Part shown: in pieces, positions 59,270 to 64,000 of the stretch
Layout of the letters: every line of letters starts with the position of its first letter
How positions within the stretch are numbered: the stretch's first letter is position 1
NCBI GenBank assembly: GCA_016215025.1
Contig: JACRMI010000164.1
Location: 62,001 to 126,000 of the forward strand
Source of the DNA: Chloroflexota bacterium
GTDB taxonomy: Bacteria > Chloroflexota > Anaerolineae > UBA4142
Direction: 5' to 3'
Length of the DNA stretch: 64,000 bases
Position numbers and translations under genes: made by a program
Notes under the pieces: model-generated
Database searches by the model: none
What the model saw: only the letters and a program-made list of their open reading frames with translations
Told to the model about the DNA's origin: nothing

Positions 59270-60085
59270 ATGCGTCGCGTTGCCATCATCGCGTTCACAT
59301 TGTACGCCCTCGCCATTACATATACCGTACTCAATGCGATCCTCCGAACTTCCACACCGCATTGGCTTTTGACAGGAACGACGCTGTTATTTTTCGTATT
59401 CGCCGTCATCCATGCCAACGACCGCTTTGGCTTGCGATCCATGCTCGTCTTTCTTGCACTTTCGTTCGGTGTCAGTTTTATTTTCGAAACAGTTGGCGTA
59501 CTCACCGGGCTTGTCTATGGGCAATATTATTACACCGACCGGCTCGGACCGAAGCTGGGCGTCGTACCCTTTCTGATTCCGCTCGCGTGGTTCATGATGA
59601 TGTACGCGTCGAACACGGTTGTTGAAATCGTTGCCGGCGAAACTGCGCGGTCGCGCTCGTCAAGTTCAACCGCATTGATTGCGTTTCTCGGTGCAATGGC
59701 GATGACCGCGTGGGACTTGGGCATGGACCCGCAAATGGTGGCGCGCAGTCATTGGGTCTGGGTTCAAGGCGGCGCATATTTTGGAATCCCCGTACAAAAT
59801 TTCATCGGCTGGCTCGCGACGACGTTCACTGTCTTTTTCCTCTTTCGACTTTACGAATCCAGACAACCTGCACGCCCTTGGCAATTCGATAATCGATACG
59901 CTTGGCTGCCTGTTGCCGCGTACGCGGTGCAAGGGCTGGCAACTATCATTGTCGGCATCACAGCGGAACAGAGCGCGCCCGCGCTCGTCACCTTCTTTGG
60001 GATGGGCGCATTTTTATTTTCCGCTATCACACAAATCACTGGTCACAGATCGCAAGTGGCAAGTCTCAACGACGATGCAACTTGA
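59270..60085 (+). CDS. Carotenoid biosynthesis membrane protein (CruF/DUF422 family)
   Basis: 271-residue polytopic protein with about seven helices. DUF422 pattern: FETVGVLTGLVYGQYYYTD, LIPLAWFMMMYASNTVVEIV, MTAWDLGMDPQMV, GGAYFGIPVQNFIGWL. CruF-like proteins hydrate carotenoid ends (C-1,2 hydratase). No other carotenoid gene is in the window. The last residues (HRSQVASLNDDAT) are encoded by a family D repeat, so the native end has been replaced. ATG 59270 uses a repeat-borne ribosome site. Confidence 0.87.
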   Translation: MRRVAIIAFTLYALAITYTVLNAILRTSTPHWLLTGTTLLFFVFAVIHANDRFGLRSMLVFLALSFGVSFIFETVGVLTGLVYGQYYYTDRLGPKLGVVPFLIPLAWFMMMYASNTVVEIVAGETARSRSSSSTALIAFLGAMAMTAWDLGMDPQMVARSHWVWVQGGAYFGIPVQNFIGWLATTFTVFFLFRLYESRQPARPWQFDNRYAWLPVAAYAVQGLATIIVGITAEQSAPALVTFFGMGAFLFSAITQITGHRSQVASLNDDAT

Positions 60086-60128
60086 CTAGCAACTTGCGAC
60101 CTAAAACCTGTGACATGGAGCATGAAAC
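60044..60128. repeat. Family D repeat across the CruF-like stop and the next start
   Basis: GGTCACAGATCGCAAGTGGC, CAACTTGACTAGCAACTTGC, ACCTGTGACATGGAGC, then ATGAAACATG, the last ATG being the next gene's start. The final 20 bases differ little from the copy at 59195. Confidence 0.72.
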
Positions 60129-60989
60129 ATGACCTTCTCTCTCGTTGCCTTTGATCCGAAAACCAAAGAGCTAGGCATCGCCGTCGAATCGAAATTCCTA
60201 TCGGTCGGTGCAGTCGTGCCATGGGCGAGTGCCGGGGTTGGCGCGATTGCGACGCAATCGTGGGCGAACACGTCGTATGGTCCGCGCGGCTTGCGCATGC
60301 TCAAACAAGGCATGACGCCTAAACAAGTCGGCGCGAAATTGGTTGTGACCGACAAGAACGCGCACCAACGCCAATTTGGTATGGTCGATGCTAAAGGGCG
60401 TGCGTTCACTTACACCGGCAGTGGATGTTTTCATTGGGCAGGCGGCATCACAGGGAAAAATTTTGCGGCACAGGGAAATATTCTCGCGGGTGCTGCCGTC
60501 GTTGATGCGCTGGCAAACACATTTACGAAAACTTCCGGCGATTTAGCCGAGCGGTTGGTCACTGCTCTCGCGGCGGGACAAGCCGCTGGGGGCGATAAAC
60601 GAGGACAAGAGAGCGCAGCGTTGCTCGTCGTGCGCGAAAAAGGCGGCTATGCCGGATTCAATGATCGATATATTGATCTGCGCGTCGACGATCATCCAAC
60701 TCCAATCGACGAATTGAAACGCTTGCTCGGTCTGCATCGCCTCTATCTGGGCAAGACAAATCCCAAGGATATTCTACCTATCGATTCAAAGATCGCGCGC
60801 GAATTGCAAACGATTATGCAGGCACGTGGATATTATGGAGGGGCACTCAACGGCGTTTGGGATGAATCGACGCAGAACGCGTTCCGCGAATTTGCGGGCG
60901 TTGAAAACTTGGAAGACCGCCTGCTCGACGGCGCGCGCATCGACCGCGTGGTGCTTGAATTTTTGCGCGAGCGATTCGATACTTTGTAG
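60129..60989 (+). CDS. DUF1028 Ntn-hydrolase-like protein with peptidoglycan-binding C-terminus
   Basis: 286-residue protein: DUF1028 domain (MTFSLVAFDPKTKELGIAVE, GAIATQSWANTSYGPRGL, GNILAGAAVVDALA, GGDKRGQESAALLVV), which is a predicted Ntn-type hydrolase, and a C-terminal PG_binding-like helical unit (IARELQTIMQARGYYGGALNG, ESTQNAFREFAGVENLEDR). No signal peptide. The substrate is unknown. Starts with a repeat-borne GGAGC. Confidence 0.87.
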   Translation: MTFSLVAFDPKTKELGIAVESKFLSVGAVVPWASAGVGAIATQSWANTSYGPRGLRMLKQGMTPKQVGAKLVVTDKNAHQRQFGMVDAKGRAFTYTGSGCFHWAGGITGKNFAAQGNILAGAAVVDALANTFTKTSGDLAERLVTALAAGQAAGGDKRGQESAALLVVREKGGYAGFNDRYIDLRVDDHPTPIDELKRLLGLHRLYLGKTNPKDILPIDSKIARELQTIMQARGYYGGALNGVWDESTQNAFREFAGVENLEDRLLDGARIDRVVLEFLRERFDTL

Positions 60990-60991
60990 AA

Positions 60992-61080
60992 GCGAGGCAT
61001 TCGTCAATGGATTGATGAAGGAAAATGCTTCTGAACGGCAATTGCTTTACCCGACCAATCGCCTTGAACGAATGCCTCGC
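60992..61080. repeat. GCGAGGCATTCGT inverted repeat after the DUF1028 gene
   Basis: GCGAGGCATTCGT (60992-61004) pairs with ACGAATGCCTCGC (61068-61080). It starts 2 bases after the TAG stop. Confidence 0.75.
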
Positions 61081-61094
61081 CCCTACGTCTCAAT

Positions 61095-61123
61095 TTGACC
61101 CAGGTTGAAATCTGGGTTATATT
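61095..61123 (+). promoter_or_regulatory. Strong promoter of the lamin-tail/PHP gene
   Basis: TTGACC (61095-61100), 17 bases, TATATT (61118-61123); leader about 78 bases with GGAGG before ATG 61208. Confidence 0.65.
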
Positions 61124-61207
61124 TTCATACGCACAATGGTGTGACGGTTACCTAGGCGCGTCCACCCATCGGCATCATTCCCAGCATTGGTAAGACGGAG
61201 GACGTCT

Positions 61208-64000
61208 ATGAAAGATCGTCTTCAGTACCGGTGGATTGCTTTTCTTGTTTTGGTAACCTGGGGTGTTCTGTGTGTGACATCCCTTCCTCTTTTCGCCTCC
61301 CCTCAGGTTCCCTCGCCCAACATTGTCATCAGCCAAGTCTACGGCGGTGGTGGCAATAGTAGCGCTCCGTACCAAAATGATTTTGTCGAACTCTTCAATC
61401 GTGGCAGTGCTGCGGTCAACGTGACCGGCTGGACGATGCAGTACGCATCATCGACCGGTTCGACCTGGCTCACAACGACACTCACCGGCACGATTTCTCC
61501 CGGACGCTATTACTTGGTCAAGCAAGGTTCAGGCGGAGCAAATGGTGCGATGTTGCCGACAACCGATGTCACCGGTACAACCAATTTGGCATCGACAGCA
61601 GGCAAGATTGCGTTGGTCAACAACACGACATTGCTCGCCGGTACGTGTCCCCTCAGCACGGCGACGAGCATCGTCGATTTTGTGGGTTATGGCAGCGGTG
61701 TAAATTGTTTTGAAGGCAGCGCCCGCGCGCCATCGCCAAGCAACACGACGGCGGATTTACGCAAGAATGATGGCTGCATCGACACCGATGAAAATTCTGC
61801 CGATTTTGTTTCCGGCTCGGGCAATCCTCCCAACCCACGCAATTCTCTATCGCCGATCAAATCGTGTACGTCACCTTCTACGCCTACCAATACTCTGACG
61901 AGTACTCCCACACGCACACCAACCTTTACGCGCACCAATACACCCACACTCACCCCCACCCATACTCCAACGCACACACCCACCGCAACCGCAACACGTA
62001 TTGCCGAAAAAATTTTTATCAGCGAAGTCCTCTACGATGGCGCTCAATCCGACGACGGCGACGAATTCATCGAACTGGCGCATTCACTCCTCAAAACAAT
62101 AGACTTGGGCGATTATAAAATCGGCGATGAAGAAACCAAAGGCAGCGGCGAGTCGATGTACATTTTCCCAAACGGGACATTCATTGCGCCGAACACGCCC
62201 CTCATCATCGCGCGCAACGCCGCCCAGTTTCGCAATCGTTTTGGGTTTGATCCAAATTTTGAATTGGTAACCACCGGCGTTCTCACCGACACGCCGAGCG
62301 TTCCGAATCTGGCGAAATATACCGCATGGGCATCTGGTTCGCTTTCGCTCGCGAACAGCGGCGACGAAATTCTGCTGCTCGGTCCGAACGACGAATTGGT
62401 CGATTCGGTCGCGTGGGGCAACAGCAATTTTGCCGCCATCGGCTTGCGGGGACATGCCAGCGCAAGCGAACCACGATCATTGCAGCGCTACAGCATCCAA
62501 GACAGCAACAGCATGACGTACGATTTCTTCAAAGGCACGCCATCGCCTCGTTCGCTTTTCTCCGTTTTGCCGCCGCGCTCCACACCGGGCACAACGATGC
62601 CAAACGGCATGTTCGCCTATTGGGGCGACCTGCACGCACACTCGACGGTCTCCGATGGCAGCGGCCCACCGCGCATGGCATTCGATACGGCGCGCATGAA
62701 CGGCTTGCACTTTTTCGGGCTGACCGATCATGATACGACGCTCACCCAGGAAGACTGGGACGAGATGGGCAACGCAGCAAATAGCGCAACCCGCGATGGC
62801 GCATTCATCGGCTTGCGCGGTTTCGAGTACACCGGTTCCAAAGGACACTTGAGCGTATTCGGAACAAATACCTGGGTCTCACATACCGATGCAAGTTATG
62901 ATGCGCTGTCCGAGATATTCGCCTGGCTTGGATCACAGATCCATGCTATTGCTCAATTCAATCATCCCGATTGGAAGTACGGCGGTGATTTTGACGATTT
63001 CGCATTCAACGCTGCCGCGCTCGGCAAAATCGTTTTGCAGGAAGTAGGCAACAATGGCGAAGGATATGTTCGATTCGAGTCACAATTTCCAGCCAGTCTA
63101 AACAAAAAGTGGCGAGTCGCGCCGACGAACAACTCCGATCATCACGATTTGATTTGGGGCAAAGATTCGAGTCATCGCGTTGGCGTGATTGCGCCTGCGC
63201 TAACACAAACCAATCTGCTGGATGCATTTCGCGCGCGGCGTGTATTCGCAACCGAAGATAGCAACCTAGCAATCGCCTTGCAATCGAATGGGGCATGGAT
63301 GGGCACGACGATTACGGCGCGCACCATTCTGAGCTTTACGGTGACCGTAATCGATCCGGACGCTGAACCCATTCAACTTTTTCTTTACGATAACGGCACA
63401 CAGGTGCGGTCTCAATCGTTCACCAATTCTTCCGTCACTTGGAACGTTTCGATCACCGGCAGTTCCTCGCACTTTTATTTTGTCCGCGCGGTGCAGGCCG
63501 ATGGCGATATTGCCTACACGTCGCCGATTTGGACAGATGCGACCGTACTGCCCGGTCCTGTCCCGCCTACTGCAACACCTGCACCAAAACGCTGGGATTT
63601 AGGCTCTGTGTCGGTTGACACGGCACGAACGACCGGCGCGTTTCGGTATGTCGATCTTGAAGCATGTGTGACCGTTCCGCCCGGTGTTTTCAGCGACAAT
63701 TACATTTTCGTTCAAGACGATACGGGCGGCATCAAAGTTTACGTGTCGTCCAAGCGCGGCGACTTTCCGCCAATTGCGCTGGCAGATCGAATTGTGGTGC
63801 GGGGCAAAGTCCCAGCCGTAACTGGCGAGCGTGAGATTCAAGTCGAAGATGTCAGCACCATTCAAGTGCGCGGCAAATGCGGCCCGATTCAGCCGCTGCG
63901 TGTGACGACCGGGGCAATCAACGAAACAGTCGAAGGGCGATTGGTTGAGATACGCGGGAATGTGGTCAGTTCTACGCGGAGCGAATTTACCATCGACGAT
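61208..64000 (+). CDS. Large secreted protein: lamin-tail domains, PHP/CehA phosphoesterase, OB-like end; 3' truncated
   Basis: Open through the right edge (931 codons seen). Signal peptide (WIAFLVLVTWGVLCVTSLPL), lamin-tail domain 1 (about 36-218; IVISQVYGGGGNSS, NDFVELFNRGSAAVNVTGW), Thr/Pro linker (about 221-263; TPTRTPTFTRTNTP), lamin-tail domain 2 (about 268-455), a PHP domain beginning MFAYWGDLHAHSTVSDGSGP (metal ligands His476, His478), with later LTDHDT and FNHPDW, then a beta domain and an OB-like nucleic-acid-binding segment (YVDLEACVTVPPGVFSDNYI). Such proteins are secreted phosphoesterases or nucleases, probably for phosphate or nucleic-acid scavenging. GGAGG before ATG. Confidence 0.85.
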   Translation, partial: MKDRLQYRWIAFLVLVTWGVLCVTSLPLFASPQVPSPNIVISQVYGGGGNSSAPYQNDFVELFNRGSAAVNVTGWTMQYASSTGSTWLTTTLTGTISPGRYYLVKQGSGGANGAMLPTTDVTGTTNLASTAGKIALVNNTTLLAGTCPLSTATSIVDFVGYGSGVNCFEGSARAPSPSNTTADLRKNDGCIDTDENSADFVSGSGNPPNPRNSLSPIKSCTSPSTPTNTLTSTPTRTPTFTRTNTPTLTPTHTPTHTPTATATRIAEKIFISEVLYDGAQSDDGDEFIELAHSLLKTIDLGDYKIGDEETKGSGESMYIFPNGTFIAPNTPLIIARNAAQFRNRFGFDPNFELVTTGVLTDTPSVPNLAKYTAWASGSLSLANSGDEILLLGPNDELVDSVAWGNSNFAAIGLRGHASASEPRSLQRYSIQDSNSMTYDFFKGTPSPRSLFSVLPPRSTPGTTMPNGMFAYWGDLHAHSTVSDGSGPPRMAFDTARMNGLHFFGLTDHDTTLTQEDWDEMGNAANSATRDGAFIGLRGFEYTGSKGHLSVFGTNTWVSHTDASYDALSEIFAWLGSQIHAIAQFNHPDWKYGGDFDDFAFNAAALGKIVLQEVGNNGEGYVRFESQFPASLNKKWRVAPTNNSDHHDLIWGKDSSHRVGVIAPALTQTNLLDAFRARRVFATEDSNLAIALQSNGAWMGTTITARTILSFTVTVIDPDAEPIQLFLYDNGTQVRSQSFTNSSVTWNVSITGSSSHFYFVRAVQADGDIAYTSPIWTDATVLPGPVPPTATPAPKRWDLGSVSVDTARTTGAFRYVDLEACVTVPPGVFSDNYIFVQDDTGGIKVYVSSKRGDFPPIALADRIVVRGKVPAVTGEREIQVEDVSTIQVRGKCGPIQPLRVTTGAINETVEGRLVEIRGNVVSSTRSEFTIDD

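Overview
This 64 kb window is a bacterial chromosome segment of moderately high GC with dense genes on both strands. It reads best as a Chloroflexota (Anaerolineae-like) bacterium. That is an inference from secreted proteins with Thr/Pro-rich linkers, LysM and lamin-tail domain proteins, a secreted repeat protein ending in YLPLILR, a CruF-type carotenoid protein and an EF-P with Arg at its tip. TGA is a normal stop codon here. There is no rRNA, CRISPR array, prophage or transposase; the only RNA gene I can name is tRNA-Leu(CAG).

Layout: 1-7.1 kb holds a 5'-truncated SDR, a PLP decarboxylase, an MFS exporter, a PIG-L deacetylase, an MBL hydrolase and an alpha/beta hydrolase. 7.1-14.4 kb holds a P-loop kinase divergent from ftsH, a hot-dog thioesterase, the tldD/pmbA pair and an anchored lipoprotein-like protein. 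14.5-16.8 kb is a two-gene glycan unit (GT2 and polyprenyl-phosphate sugar transferase). 17-19.4 kb has rnhB, an AT-rich orphan, rplS, tRNA-Leu and a LAGLIDADG endonuclease gene. 19.5-24.3 kb has secG with an ABC-type solute-binding protein, a homocysteine methyltransferase, two small unknowns and ssb. 24.6-34.7 kb has a Ddl-like ATP-grasp ligase with a GNAT, a Tat-exported helical protein, redox proteins, a LysR regulator divergent from a hydrolase, and a LysM protein. 34.8-45 kb has miaA/yraN, an acyl thioesterase, xseA with a sugar dehydrogenase, a CPA2 antiporter, a TatA/zinc-ribbon operon and a two-component system. 45-64 kb has a 14-repeat surface protein, efp, a DinG exonuclease-helicase, membrane proteins, a haem-binding membrane protein, metG with a structured leader, a broken BrnT toxin gene, a LysM-M23 peptidase, and a large secreted lamin-tail/PHP protein running off the window.

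The most striking feature is the space between genes. At least seven unrelated families of short palindromic repeats fill it. They sit preferentially at the 3' ends of genes. In several cases they supply the stop codon (FlK-like thioesterase, metG, PLP decarboxylase, dinG) or extra C-terminal residues (rnhB, CruF-like). One copy lies inside the thioesterase coding region, two copies carry the ribosome-binding site of the next gene, and several double as rho-independent terminators. Other points worth a second look are a BrnT toxin broken by TGA at the conserved Trp, probable leaderless promoters, terminator-bearing leaders before metG and before the repeat protein, and a TatA fused to a zinc ribbon.
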